From the NCBI GenBank assembly GCA_003512955.1, contig DOTG01000038.1:248001-312000 (forward strand): a DNA stretch of 64,000 bases. Reading direction: 5' to 3'. Of the stretch, positions 7,332 to 17,579 are shown in pieces. The position numbers and the translations under genes were made by a program. Positions within the stretch are counted from its first letter, which is position 1; the number at the start of each line of letters is the position of its first letter. The notes under the pieces were generated by a model. It saw only the letters and a program-made list of their open reading frames with translations. It did not search any database and was not told where the DNA came from. This stretch comes from Marinilabiliales bacterium. Lineage in GTDB: Bacteria; Bacteroidota; Bacteroidia; Bacteroidales; SZUA-534.

Positions 7332-9650
7332 ATGTTTACCCAAAACTTAAAAAGCTTTATTAAGCATTTACTAAACAATAAGATATACACGACAGTGACT
7401 GTTCTGGGATTTGCAATTTCATTAACATTTGTATTACTACTAAGCGTTTATATAAAAAACGAATTGGCCGTTAATCAAAATCAGATAAATAAAGAACGAA
7501 TTTTTCGTGTGGCCAATGAACTTTATGGAAATACCCCACCTGCCATGGGTGACTGGTTGCAAAATGAATATTCTGAAATAGAAAGCTATACCCGGATTTA
7601 TAGAAATGACGAGATTGTTGAGACTGATAAAGGAGAGAAAATTAAAATGAATTTCTTAATGGCTGATTCTACCTTCTTTAATATTTTTACGTTTATCCTT
7701 ATTGAGGGAAATAGCATAGATGCGCTAAAAACAAAAAATTCAATTGTACTAACACAAGATTATGCACGCAGACTTTTTGGGAATGAATCTGCTTTGGGTA
7801 AGCAAATAAACATAAAAGGGAACATGTCTCTTACGGTAACGGGAGTTGTTGAAGATATTTCAAAAACTTCAAATTTCAGAGCATGCGATGCCATTGTAAA
7901 TTTCAGATTATTGGCTGATTTGTGGAATTGGCCTGAGTTAGAATCAAGTTTTGGCAATTGTTCATTTGGAACCTATTTATTGGCTAAACCCAATACCAAC
8001 CTTAAGGCTAAAGAACCATTGATGCTGGATTTATTTAAAAAAGACTTTTGGATTTACAAAGACGATCGCGTAAAACAAGTCATTTTGGAACCTCTTACCG
8101 AGGAATACTTTAGTAAGATACCCGGTCCGGCAAAAATATTTAATAGTAAAACACTTATAATTGTACTGTCGGCCATTGTTATATTTATACTTGTTCTGGC
8201 AATTATTAACTATATGAATCTTACCATTGCCCAATCGGGTTTGCGTGTAAAGGAAACAGCCATTAAAAAATTAATTGGATGTTCACGTCGTGCATTAATG
8301 CTACAACATATATTGGAATCGGTAGCAGTGTGCGTTATTTCTTTCATAATTGCATTTTTACTAAGCATGTTTCTTGAACCATTTTTTAATAAGTTGCTGG
8401 GTACTAATATTTCACTTCTTGCCGGATTTAATATAGGGTTAGTAATAAGTGTCTCGTTCACCATTGTGATACTTGGTATAATTTCAGGATTAATACCATC
8501 CATTATTATAACCAAACTTGATCCGGTTGAAGTTATAAAAGGAGGTTTTCGAAGTAAATATAAAGGTGTTTATTCTCGTATGCTGATTGGGTTCCAATAT
8601 ATTATAGTAATAGTACTTTTAATAGCAACCTTGGTAATTTCAAAACAAACAAAATTTCTTAAAAATAAGGAGTTGGGATTTAATTCGACCAATACAATTT
8701 GGTTTGATAGCAATACAAACCTGCAAGGTAATGGGGAATTAAAAAATATATTGAAGCAAGTTGCAGGGGTTCAGGAAGTTTCGTTTGTTATGGGGAGTCC
8801 TGTCGATGCAGGCAATAATCAATCGTTTACCTATGAAGGGCGGCCAGTAAGTTTTCAGGAATTTGTGGTTGATTCTGCTTTCTTTAAAATGATGGGTATG
8901 CAAATAGAACCAACCGGTACGGCTTATTCAAAAGATGCCATTTATCTTAACAAACGAGCTGTAAAAGAGCTGGGGCTTGAGCCTTTACCTAAAATGTTTA
9001 AACGTTATGATACAAATGTTCCGGTTATTGGCATTGTTAATGATTTTAATTATGAATCGTTGCATACCGAAATTGGACCTGTTATGATAAGGCAATTTGG
9101 AGAAGGAGACTATGTATGGAACATCCTGGTTAAGATTGAAGGGAATGAGGTAAGTCCGATAGTTGACAATATTGGTAAGGCCTATGCCGGATTTACAGGA
9201 GGGGCGCCTTTTGAACCTCATTTTATGGACGATACCATTGAAAGTTGGTATACACGAGAAAAGCAAACATCGAAAATTGTAGGGTATTTTACAATACTTA
9301 CAATTGTAATTGCTGCCATGGGAATTTTCGCCATGTCAATTTTTTATATGCAGCAAAAAGTAAAAGAAATAGGTGTTCGGAAAGTTAATGGTGCTAAGGT
9401 TATTGAGGTTATGCAAATGCTAAATAAAGATTTCATAACCTGGGTAATTATTGCCTTTTTTATAGCCAGCCCTATCTCCTATTTTATTATGCACAAATGG
9501 CTGCAAAACTTTGCCTACAAAACAGAAATGAGTTGGTGGGTATTTGCCCTTTCAGGAATCATTGCATTGGTAATTGCATTACTTACAGTGAGCTGGCAAA
9601 CTATGCTGGCGGCAACAAGGAACCCGGTGGAGGCGTTGAGGTATGAGTAA
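7332..9650 (+). CDS. FtsX-family ABC permease, copy 1
   Basis: Inner-membrane permease of the MacB/FtsX type, 772 residues: an N-terminal membrane helix (about 20-42), a periplasmic core domain, three helices near 280-420, a second periplasmic domain, and a C-terminal helix set ending in the family tail ATRNPVEALRYE. The FtsX core signature VKEIGVRKVNGAK is present before the last helices. This double arrangement is typical of Bacteroidota permeases annotated as FtsX-like. It is the first of four tandem paralogues and probably pairs with the ATPase upstream. Its substrate cannot be read from sequence. Confidence 0.9.
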   Translation: MFTQNLKSFIKHLLNNKIYTTVTVLGFAISLTFVLLLSVYIKNELAVNQNQINKERIFRVANELYGNTPPAMGDWLQNEYSEIESYTRIYRNDEIVETDKGEKIKMNFLMADSTFFNIFTFILIEGNSIDALKTKNSIVLTQDYARRLFGNESALGKQINIKGNMSLTVTGVVEDISKTSNFRACDAIVNFRLLADLWNWPELESSFGNCSFGTYLLAKPNTNLKAKEPLMLDLFKKDFWIYKDDRVKQVILEPLTEEYFSKIPGPAKIFNSKTLIIVLSAIVIFILVLAIINYMNLTIAQSGLRVKETAIKKLIGCSRRALMLQHILESVAVCVISFIIAFLLSMFLEPFFNKLLGTNISLLAGFNIGLVISVSFTIVILGIISGLIPSIIITKLDPVEVIKGGFRSKYKGVYSRMLIGFQYIIVIVLLIATLVISKQTKFLKNKELGFNSTNTIWFDSNTNLQGNGELKNILKQVAGVQEVSFVMGSPVDAGNNQSFTYEGRPVSFQEFVVDSAFFKMMGMQIEPTGTAYSKDAIYLNKRAVKELGLEPLPKMFKRYDTNVPVIGIVNDFNYESLHTEIGPVMIRQFGEGDYVWNILVKIEGNEVSPIVDNIGKAYAGFTGGAPFEPHFMDDTIESWYTREKQTSKIVGYFTILTIVIAAMGIFAMSIFYMQQKVKEIGVRKVNGAKVIEVMQMLNKDFITWVIIAFFIASPISYFIMHKWLQNFAYKTEMSWWVFALSGIIALVIALLTVSWQTMLAATRNPVEALRYE

Positions 9651-9720
9651 ATGTCTGAATCAGGATTTTTCAGAATGGAAGGATAAAAAGGGGTAAAAAA
9701 ACAGAAAATAATTAAAGGAT

Positions 9721-12054
9721 ATGATTCGATTCAAAATAAAACTCGCGGTAAGAAACTTGTTGAAAAATAAACGGTATTCGTTTTTAATCATTGGCGGTTT
9801 TGCCATTGGTTTTACGGCATCAATGCTTATTGGGTTATTTTACAGTGCCGAAAAAAATGTTGACAGGCATTTTGTCGGTTACAAAAATATTTACCGTCTT
9901 TACGATGCCAAAGGGGGCAAATCGGGACTCGATTACAAACTAAATCCTGTGCTGGCCGAAAATTACCCCAACATTAAAAAAACCTGTCCACTCGGGTTTT
10001 CCTATTATCCGACAACAGTAAAGGACACTGAAACAAAGGATTATACCCGCATAGAGTATTTTATATCTACAAACAACAGTTTCTTCGATGTGTTTTCGGT
10101 GAAAATTATGTCAAGTCTCGAAAGCCGTCCTTTCAGTCAGCAAAACTCAGCAGTGATAACTGAGTCGGTCGCAAAAAAACTTTTCGGTGATAAAAATCCA
10201 CTTGGAAGGACAATCAATGATGAATTCATTTCGGCAACGGTTACTGCAGTAATGGAAGACCTCCCCAAAAACTCAAGTTTCAGGGCAGAATTGCTTCTCA
10301 ATAGCGAAAACAAAGATTTTCAGATGGCACAGGAGTGCAATAATGGCGTTTGCATTTATCCGGTTGAACATGTGCTTTTACTGAAAAACGGAGTTCAGCC
10401 CGACGACCTGGCAAAAAACCTCAACGCTTCCATAGGAAAATTCAACACAACAACCGACAGCCTTGCTTTGCAGAATTTATCAGATATTTATCTTTCCGTA
10501 ATGGATTTTGGATGGTCAGACGACCATTTCAAGGGCAATGCAAAAATGCTGTTCATCTTTCTGGCCATCGGCATCTTAATAATCATCCTTTCAAGTATCA
10601 ATTATCTCAATTATTCGGTTTCGATGCAATATGCCAAAATGAAGGAAATCGGAATCAACAAAACCAATGGCGCCGAAAGAATTCATTTGATAACCGATTC
10701 ACTCATCGAGGTTTCGCTTGGAATTTTTATCGCTCTGGTTGCTTCGGTTTTTCTTGTTGCATTGCTTTTACCGTCCACCGGAATTCTATTCGGTAAGGAA
10801 ATTTATTTGACCGATATAAATTTTTACCATCTTTTGCCGGTTGTAGCCGCTGTGGTTGCCGGAATTGTTTTACTGAACAGCCTGGCTCCCATTTACATTT
10901 TATCAAGGTTTAACATCACCGATTTTCTGGCAGGTGGGCGTAAAAGAACCGGCAAACAACTCGGCAAACAAGCCATGCTCACTTTTCAGCTTACTGTTTC
11001 AATTGTTTTGATTGCCGTTGTAATGCTGATATTTAAACAACTCCAGTTTGTAAAACATCACGACCTCGGTTTTAACAAAGAACATCTTGTAAGGATGGAG
11101 CTTCCGTATAAATTTCAGAACCAGAAAGCATTGAAAAATGAGGTTGCCAAACTTCCGTTTGTAACCAGCAGCGCATTGAGCAACGGCTACCCGGGTCATA
11201 TTAACATGTCGATGGGCAGCGGGGTGGATGGCGATGAATTTACAGTAGAATGCATTTTTGTCTCCGATGATTTTCTGAAAACCTTTGGAATCAATTTAAT
11301 TAAGGGCCGTGGTTTTTTGCAGGGCAACAAAGACCACGCCTGCCTGATGAACGAAGCAGCTGTCAAGCGTTTTGGATGGGAATCGGTTGAAGGTAAAAAA
11401 TATAAAAACGGTCGCGAGGGCGGATACGATGTGGTGGGTGTGGTTAACAATTTTAATGTACAGTCGTTGCACTCAGAGATGACCCCGGTGGCATTGCTTT
11501 ATGAACCCGACAGGGAATTTAATGCCCTTTCGCTGCGGTTGATGCCCGGAAACATAAGCCAGCAAATTGCCGAATTGAAGGAAGCATGGAAAAACCTGCT
11601 GCCCGAAGATCCCATGGAATTTGCTTTTTACGACACCCAGTTCCAGTCCATGTACGAAAAAGAAGACAAGCTGGCCAAGTCAATCACCTTCTTTTCTATT
11701 ATTGCGCTTGTACTCACCTGCATGGGCATTCTCGGTCAAATTTTTATGATTAGCCTGAACCGCACCAAAGAAATCGGTGTACGCAAGGTAAACGGTGCCA
11801 GCATTTCAGAAATTATGGCCATGCTGAACAAAGACTTTGTAAAATGGGTTGCCGTTGCTTTTATTGTTGCCACTCCTGTTGCTTACTACACCATGAACAA
11901 ATGGCTCACAACGTTTGCCTACAAAACCGAACTCAGTTGGTGGATTTTCGCTTTAGCTGGTTTGCTGGCGTTGGGGATTGCGCTGTTAACAGTAAGTTGG
12001 CAAAGCTGGAAAGCTGCAACAAGGAACCCGGTAGAGGCGTTGCGGTATGAATAG
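9721..12054 (+). CDS. FtsX-family ABC permease, copy 2
   Basis: 777-residue paralogue with the same layout: N-terminal helix (about 21-43), MacB-like periplasmic domain, central helices near 270-400, second periplasmic domain, C-terminal helices. Signature TKEIGVRKVNGASI near the C-terminal core. It follows copy 1 by 70 bases. Its last 67 bases are almost identical to those of copy 3 (one difference), much closer than the rest of the two genes, which points to gene conversion at the 3' end. Confidence 0.9.
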   Translation: MIRFKIKLAVRNLLKNKRYSFLIIGGFAIGFTASMLIGLFYSAEKNVDRHFVGYKNIYRLYDAKGGKSGLDYKLNPVLAENYPNIKKTCPLGFSYYPTTVKDTETKDYTRIEYFISTNNSFFDVFSVKIMSSLESRPFSQQNSAVITESVAKKLFGDKNPLGRTINDEFISATVTAVMEDLPKNSSFRAELLLNSENKDFQMAQECNNGVCIYPVEHVLLLKNGVQPDDLAKNLNASIGKFNTTTDSLALQNLSDIYLSVMDFGWSDDHFKGNAKMLFIFLAIGILIIILSSINYLNYSVSMQYAKMKEIGINKTNGAERIHLITDSLIEVSLGIFIALVASVFLVALLLPSTGILFGKEIYLTDINFYHLLPVVAAVVAGIVLLNSLAPIYILSRFNITDFLAGGRKRTGKQLGKQAMLTFQLTVSIVLIAVVMLIFKQLQFVKHHDLGFNKEHLVRMELPYKFQNQKALKNEVAKLPFVTSSALSNGYPGHINMSMGSGVDGDEFTVECIFVSDDFLKTFGINLIKGRGFLQGNKDHACLMNEAAVKRFGWESVEGKKYKNGREGGYDVVGVVNNFNVQSLHSEMTPVALLYEPDREFNALSLRLMPGNISQQIAELKEAWKNLLPEDPMEFAFYDTQFQSMYEKEDKLAKSITFFSIIALVLTCMGILGQIFMISLNRTKEIGVRKVNGASISEIMAMLNKDFVKWVAVAFIVATPVAYYTMNKWLTTFAYKTELSWWIFALAGLLALGIALLTVSWQSWKAATRNPVEALRYE

Positions 12055-12070
12055 ATCAAACTCTAATCCA

Positions 12071-14488
12071 ATGAAAACAATGAACTTTAAAATAAGAATG
12101 GTACAACATCATTTTAAAATGAGTTATCGACGACTGGCAAAGTTTAAAACCAATTCAATTATTAATATCGTTGGGTTGAGTATTGCTATTGCTGTTTGCA
12201 TGATCATATCTGTTTTCAATGTTTATCATTTCAGTTTTGACCGATATGTGAAGAATGGGGAAAACAGTTATCGGCTTATCTCGCGATTAGGTGACGGCAC
12301 TTACCATGCAAATACGTTTGCCTGTTTTGATGATATCCTTCCTGCATACTCTGAAGTGGAGGGTTATACTACATGCTATACCATGCACAACATTGATGAT
12401 GTATTTGTAAACAACAGGAAAATAAAGGTTGATGAAGCCATTTTTGCAAATTCGTCCTTCTTCGATTTTTTTTCGGTAAAAGTTTTAGAAGGGGTAAAGG
12501 AATCAATTAATCAGCCTAATACCATGATGGTAACTTCTGAAATGGCCCAGAAACTTTACCCCGATACATCAGCCATCGGACAAACCGTGTTGTTAAGGTC
12601 ATTTACTGTCAATCAGGATAGCCTGATAGTTTATACCATTACCGGAATTACCCAATCCCTGCCTGAAACTTCTCACATTGGATTCGAAATTTTGTTATCG
12701 CAAAAGGGGCATTTTAGTACGACCATTGAAGCGGCTAAACAGAGAAAGGTATTTGCAGGTAATGTATATTTAAAACTGTGCCCAAATGTTAAACCTGGCG
12801 AACTGGAAAAGAAATTGGGTGAGAAAGCAGGCGAGATTCTTAAAGAAAGTTTTGGTCCTCCGGCTGAAGCTTTCAATTTTCACTTGCAACCTTTGTATAA
12901 AATTCATTTTACGCCGGATACCATCATGGAATTGCGTCCATCCATTCGTCATTCAATTCTTAATATTCTATTGTTGGTTGGAGCTGTAATTTTGATAATT
13001 GCTTCGGTAAATTTTGTGAATATGTACATTGCCCGGGCAGCTTTTCATCAAAAAGAATCAACTATTATCCGATTTTTGGGAGGATCGTCACTTCACATTG
13101 CCGGAGACCGATTTGTCGAAATTATTATTGCAATAACATTGAGTTTTATTCTGTCCTTCTTCTTGCTGGCAATGTCCAAAAATATTATTTCTCATAGTTT
13201 CTTAATGAATTGGGATTTGAATCTCACCTCTCAAAGGTTTTGGTTCTCTTTTGTGAGCTTGTATCTTGGGGTAATTATTGTGGTGCTGATTATTGAGCTA
13301 TTTAAGTTTTCGCAGATGATTCAACAACATGGTCAGGTTATTCTTCCGTCCAGGAATCGGAGATTAGTTCCCTTAGTGGTATTCCAGTTTATCATCGTTA
13401 TTACGCTTGTTGGGTTTACGCTTGTTGTAAATAAACAACTGTATTACATTAAAAATAAGCAGTTAGGCTATACGCCTGATAATGTAATGGTTATTCAGAT
13501 GCCGCAACAATCCGGAAACGTGAAATTATTCCGCGATGAATTATTAAAATCGCCCTATATTTTAAGCGCTTCATCGGTTCATCATTATCCGGGATTTCGG
13601 TTACAGGACATGACCTTTACTAATCAGGGAACATCATTCCCTTTCAAATTCGGATTTGTCGATCAATATGCAATTCATACGCTTAAAATCAAACCGGTCA
13701 ACTATTTTTCTCCGGCAAAAGAAAAAGCTACGGAAGGTTGGCTGATTAACCAAACCTTTTATAACCGGTTAAAAGAACATTATACGGATAATCAGATTGC
13801 ATTTGGAAATTTTCCCGATGAAGAGCGAACAGCCCAGGATCCGAACCTTACTAAGTTTAATATTTTGGGAGTGATTAGCGATTTTAATTACGAGTCGTTA
13901 CATCTTCCGATTGAAAATTTTGCCTTTTATGTCCGGCCCGAATCAATTCCAAACAGGATAGTATTGGCTCGTTTCGATCAGTCGCATACAAAAGAAGTCT
14001 CCCAATTTATTGAAAACGAAATGGCTGAGTTTTTTCCGGGTCAGCCGGTTAATTATTCTTTTTTAGATAAACAATTAAATGCTCAATATACTTCGGAATA
14101 TACCTTAATGAAACTGATAAATTCATTTTCAGTTCTGGCAATAATTGTGGCTTGCATAGGGTTAATCGGTTTATCAGTGTTTACTACTGAAACCCGCACC
14201 AAAGAAATCGGCATCCGCAAAGTAAATGGAGCAAGGGTGATTGAAATGCTGGCATTAATTAACAAAGAATTTGTTACATGGATATTGATAGCCTTTATAA
14301 TATCAGTTCCAATAGCATGGTATGCCATGAACAAATGGCTCGAAAGCTTTGCTTATAAAACTGATTTGAGCTGGTGGATATTTGCCCTTTCAGGAATAAT
14401 TGCACTAGTTATTGCTCTACTAACAGTAAGTTGGCAAAGCTGGAAAGCTGCAACAAGGAACCCGGTAGAGGCGCTGCGGTATGAATAA
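12071..14488 (+). CDS. FtsX-family ABC permease, copy 3
   Basis: Third paralogue, 805 residues from ATG 12071. The frame also has an ATG at 12047 overlapping the previous stop, but that ATG belongs to the conserved RYE-stop sequence shared by all copies and is probably incidental; ATG 12080 is another option. Layout as in its neighbours: N-terminal helix around residues 30-50, periplasmic domain, central helices, second periplasmic domain, and core signature TKEIGIRKVNGARV. It is translationally close to copy 2 and is followed by the 43-bp repeat array. Confidence 0.88.
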   Translation: MKTMNFKIRMVQHHFKMSYRRLAKFKTNSIINIVGLSIAIAVCMIISVFNVYHFSFDRYVKNGENSYRLISRLGDGTYHANTFACFDDILPAYSEVEGYTTCYTMHNIDDVFVNNRKIKVDEAIFANSSFFDFFSVKVLEGVKESINQPNTMMVTSEMAQKLYPDTSAIGQTVLLRSFTVNQDSLIVYTITGITQSLPETSHIGFEILLSQKGHFSTTIEAAKQRKVFAGNVYLKLCPNVKPGELEKKLGEKAGEILKESFGPPAEAFNFHLQPLYKIHFTPDTIMELRPSIRHSILNILLLVGAVILIIASVNFVNMYIARAAFHQKESTIIRFLGGSSLHIAGDRFVEIIIAITLSFILSFFLLAMSKNIISHSFLMNWDLNLTSQRFWFSFVSLYLGVIIVVLIIELFKFSQMIQQHGQVILPSRNRRLVPLVVFQFIIVITLVGFTLVVNKQLYYIKNKQLGYTPDNVMVIQMPQQSGNVKLFRDELLKSPYILSASSVHHYPGFRLQDMTFTNQGTSFPFKFGFVDQYAIHTLKIKPVNYFSPAKEKATEGWLINQTFYNRLKEHYTDNQIAFGNFPDEERTAQDPNLTKFNILGVISDFNYESLHLPIENFAFYVRPESIPNRIVLARFDQSHTKEVSQFIENEMAEFFPGQPVNYSFLDKQLNAQYTSEYTLMKLINSFSVLAIIVACIGLIGLSVFTTETRTKEIGIRKVNGARVIEMLALINKEFVTWILIAFIISVPIAWYAMNKWLESFAYKTDLSWWIFALSGIIALVIALLTVSWQSWKAATRNPVEALRYE

Positions 14489-14578
14489 TTTTGAATTGCG
14501 GGGTTAAAGGAATTGATTGAAATAACGATGGTTTTTTAGAACAAAAAATACATTCTATGATGGTAGATGATTCAGTTA

Positions 14579-14880
14579 ACAAGCTCTTCGGGCGGTTTTT
14601 ATTGACAATAGGGGCTACCGAGGCAACTGCAAGGGTCATTCACAATGCCCCAAAGGGTCTTTTGAAATGCCCTATTGGGCAATCGGATAAACTACCGTGG
14701 TCACTCATAATGCCTAAATGGCCATTCATAATGCCCTACGGGGTCTTTTTGAATGCTCTTAAGAGTAACAGGTATTTCCCCTTTAGTCATGCAAAATGGC
14801 TAAAAGGGCTTTTACAATGCCCCAAAGGTTCAATTAGAATGACCCCAAGGCCAACCGGATTAACCCCTCAAATCATTCAG
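14579..14880. repeat. Tandem array with a 43-bp unit made of two short palindromic half-units
   Basis: The 567-base gap between permease copies 3 and 4 holds a degenerate tandem repeat. Half-units resembling ATGCCCnAAnGGGnCTTTT start at 14645, 14667, 14688, 14710, 14731, 14753, 14774, 14796, 14817 and 14839. Steps alternate strictly 22, 21, 22, 21, so the true unit is 43 bp, repeated five times. The first half carries GGTC-like bases 13 from its start, the second GGC-like bases. Weaker copies extend to about 14579 and 14880. Many half-units hold a small palindrome (GCCC-TATT-GGGC, CTCTTAAGAG). A frame runs through the array but is explained by the repeat. Confidence 0.85.
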
Positions 14881-14954
14881 TATGATCTGTTTGCCATCGG
14901 AAAGACCCTTATTTGACTTTTAAAATCAGTATGATAGAAAAAATAATGAACTAA

Positions 14955-15035
14955 AATATTGGGTAGCAGGGCGGCAAGGTAGCGAGGTGAAAATCCTGCA
15001 ACCATTTAACACTTTAACCTTGAAACCCAAAAACC
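14955..15035. repeat. G-rich/C-rich intergenic repeat before permease copy 4
   Basis: GGTAGCAGGGCGGCAAGG-type sequence followed by partly complementary TCCTGCAACC and ACCTTGAAACCC. This is the same family as the tract at 7188-7286 but more degenerate. Confidence 0.55.
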
Positions 15036-15055
15036 AGTTAACTACAAATTGAACT

Positions 15056-17485
15056 ATGAACAGAAATCTTTTACTAACACTACGACAGATACGGCAAAAA
15101 CCTACCTTTTTTCTGATCAATATTTTAGGATTGACCATTGCACTCAGTGCGGTATTATTCATCTATTCATACAATTATCACCATTGGCATTACGATACTT
15201 TTCATTCAAATGCCGATCGCATTTACCGCATAACCATGGATATGAACCAGGGTGAATCATCAATGTACGATGCACGGCTTTATTCGGGATATGCCGATTA
15301 TATTTCATCTAATTTTCCTCATTTTGAAAAGATTACCAAATTTACTTCATTCGGCAAAGCCATTGTGAGTTTAGATCAAGGTGAAAACTTTTATTCTGAT
15401 AAGGTTTTTGGGGTCGATAGTTCTTTTTTTGATGTGTTCGATTATCCTATCATCAGCGGACAGCGCGAAACAATGTTTACGCATCCTGAACAGGTGGCTG
15501 TTACACGGTCGGTGGCATTAACCTATTTTAAATCGCTCGATGTAATTGGAAAACAGGTTACCATTCAACACGGAAAGGAAGATGATGGAAAACGATACAC
15601 CATCTCTGGAGTACTTGAAGATTTTCCTGATAATACCCATTTTAAAGCCGAATGGTTATGCACCCTTTCGGCTTTAAAAACCCGGAGCCTTTGGTTATAT
15701 ACCTATGCGGTTGTTTCCCCGGAAACATCGGTTAAATCGTTGGAGCATAGTCTCGATACCTTGTTTGCCGAGGAAAATTACCACCCGATATTCAACTTAC
15801 AGCGAATTGACGATATACATTTGAACAGCCATAAAACCCGCGAATTGGAACCTGGTGGAAACCAAGGAGCCCTTTATTTACTCTTTTTTGGGGCACTTAT
15901 CATTTATCTGATGGCTGTGGCAAATATCTTCAACTTAAACACTGTGCAGTTTTTGAAAAATCAGCCCGATTACGGTATCCGAAAGCTGCATGGAGCAAAC
16001 AGTCGTGACCTGGTTGGTGAAGCTTTAACTGAAAAGCTATTCCTTGTGGTGGTTTCAGCAGTTGTTTCAGTCTTAATTTTTGCAGGAGTATCCATTCATT
16101 TTCAATTAAAAACGTATCATCCTGAACTTTGGGCTAATTACCTGCTATTACTGGTTGCCTTATTAGTAGCAGCCCTTATCTTTGCTATTGTTCCCATTTT
16201 TTGGTTTTATAGCCGGATGTCGTTTCAGAAATTCAACGTACAGCGAATCATCTCTTTCCGATTGTTATTTATTTTTCAGTTTATACTCTCCATTACAGTA
16301 TTGTCATCTGTTTTGGTAATGCATAAGCAAATAGGCATGATTCATCAATTGCATCCGGGGGCTAAAGCCAATAACCTGGTAGTTATTCCACACGTTCCAT
16401 CGGGAGTGGCTGGTAATTATGATCTATTAAAGGAAAATCTGTTAAAACACCCTGAAATTATTGATATTACAGCAGCCATGGAGGAACCTGCCGGAAATAT
16501 TACCGATAATTTTGGTTTTACGCTTGAAGGATTTGAGAATAAAGAAAACAGGACATTGAACGTGTTGTGTATCGATTCTAATTTCTTTTCGTTTTTTGGA
16601 ATACATGCTTTGGCTGGCAATATCAATCCACAAAATACAGCCTCGCAGGAATGGGAAAACAAAGTTTTGCAATTAAACGAAGCAACCCAACAAAACAATA
16701 CGGCTGAGATAAACAGGCTTACCCCTTTGGTTTCGGGGTATCGTGAGAAATATATTTTAAACAAAGCCGCGCTCGATTATTTGGGCATTACAAATCCTGA
16801 GGAGGTTATTGGTAAACGGTTCGAGATCGATTTTTCAATTCCTTACTTGTTTCCTGCAGGAGAAATATGTGGGGTGGTCAGTAATTTTCATTATACCAAT
16901 TTGTATAAAAAAGAAAAACCGTTAATGATTGTTACCCGGAAAATATTCAGCAGGAATTACATCTGCCGTATCGATACCAGCAACACCGCAAAGGCTTTGG
17001 CTACTATCAATACTGAGTGGAAAAAAATCAATCCCGATGCCCCCTTTGAATATGAATTTATAGATGATAGTTACAGACGTGTTTACCAAAATGAATACAC
17101 CCAAACAAAGGTTTTAAGTCTGTTTGCCCTGATTGCATTGTTTATTTCGGTATTGGGGATGTACGCTTTAATCACCTTTCAGTTGGAAAGGCAGACTAAA
17201 GAGATTGGAATTCGTAAAGTAGTTGGGGCTAAAATTTTTGAAATTATTTGGATGCACTCCCGCGAGGTAATGCGTTGGGTTGGTGTTGCAATTATTATTG
17301 CTGCCCCAATAGCCTATTTTGTTATGAATCAATGGTTGCAAAATTTTGCATATAAAACCTCGCTAAACTGGTGGATATTTGCCTTGGCAGGATTAATAGC
17401 TCTGGTGGTTGCTTTACTTACCGTGAGTTGGCAAAGCTTGCGGGCAGCTACCCGTAACCCTGTAGAGGCGTTGAGGTATGAGTGA
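15056..17485 (+). CDS. FtsX-family ABC permease, copy 4
   Basis: Fourth paralogue, 809 residues. N-terminal helix at about 19-40, periplasmic domain, central helices near 280-400, a second periplasmic domain with an insertion rich in Asn/Gln (around 530-570), core signature TKEIGIRKVVGAKI, and the tail ATRNPVEALRYE. It is separated from copy 3 by the repeat array, so it may be transcribed apart from the first three. No second ATPase is nearby. A G-rich tract follows its stop. Confidence 0.9.
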   Translation: MNRNLLLTLRQIRQKPTFFLINILGLTIALSAVLFIYSYNYHHWHYDTFHSNADRIYRITMDMNQGESSMYDARLYSGYADYISSNFPHFEKITKFTSFGKAIVSLDQGENFYSDKVFGVDSSFFDVFDYPIISGQRETMFTHPEQVAVTRSVALTYFKSLDVIGKQVTIQHGKEDDGKRYTISGVLEDFPDNTHFKAEWLCTLSALKTRSLWLYTYAVVSPETSVKSLEHSLDTLFAEENYHPIFNLQRIDDIHLNSHKTRELEPGGNQGALYLLFFGALIIYLMAVANIFNLNTVQFLKNQPDYGIRKLHGANSRDLVGEALTEKLFLVVVSAVVSVLIFAGVSIHFQLKTYHPELWANYLLLLVALLVAALIFAIVPIFWFYSRMSFQKFNVQRIISFRLLFIFQFILSITVLSSVLVMHKQIGMIHQLHPGAKANNLVVIPHVPSGVAGNYDLLKENLLKHPEIIDITAAMEEPAGNITDNFGFTLEGFENKENRTLNVLCIDSNFFSFFGIHALAGNINPQNTASQEWENKVLQLNEATQQNNTAEINRLTPLVSGYREKYILNKAALDYLGITNPEEVIGKRFEIDFSIPYLFPAGEICGVVSNFHYTNLYKKEKPLMIVTRKIFSRNYICRIDTSNTAKALATINTEWKKINPDAPFEYEFIDDSYRRVYQNEYTQTKVLSLFALIALFISVLGMYALITFQLERQTKEIGIRKVVGAKIFEIIWMHSREVMRWVGVAIIIAAPIAYFVMNQWLQNFAYKTSLNWWIFALAGLIALVVALLTVSWQSLRAATRNPVEALRYE

Positions 17486-17579
17486 TTTAGGTTGCAGGGT
17501 TTGAAGGTAAAAAGGAATTTATGCAACGGGATTTAGAGGTAATTGTGTGATGGTCTAAGGAATGTTCAGATATTGGTAC

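Noticed and set aside
14645..14859. Possible CRISPR array
   Set aside because: There is no repeat/spacer alternation: the whole sequence is one degenerate tandem repeat, and no cas genes are in the window.
14557..14916. Open frame of 119 codons after permease copy 3
   Set aside because: The residues follow the 43-bp repeat; there is no recognisable domain, and the 21/22 alternation shifts frame relative to the unit, as expected for non-coding repeats.
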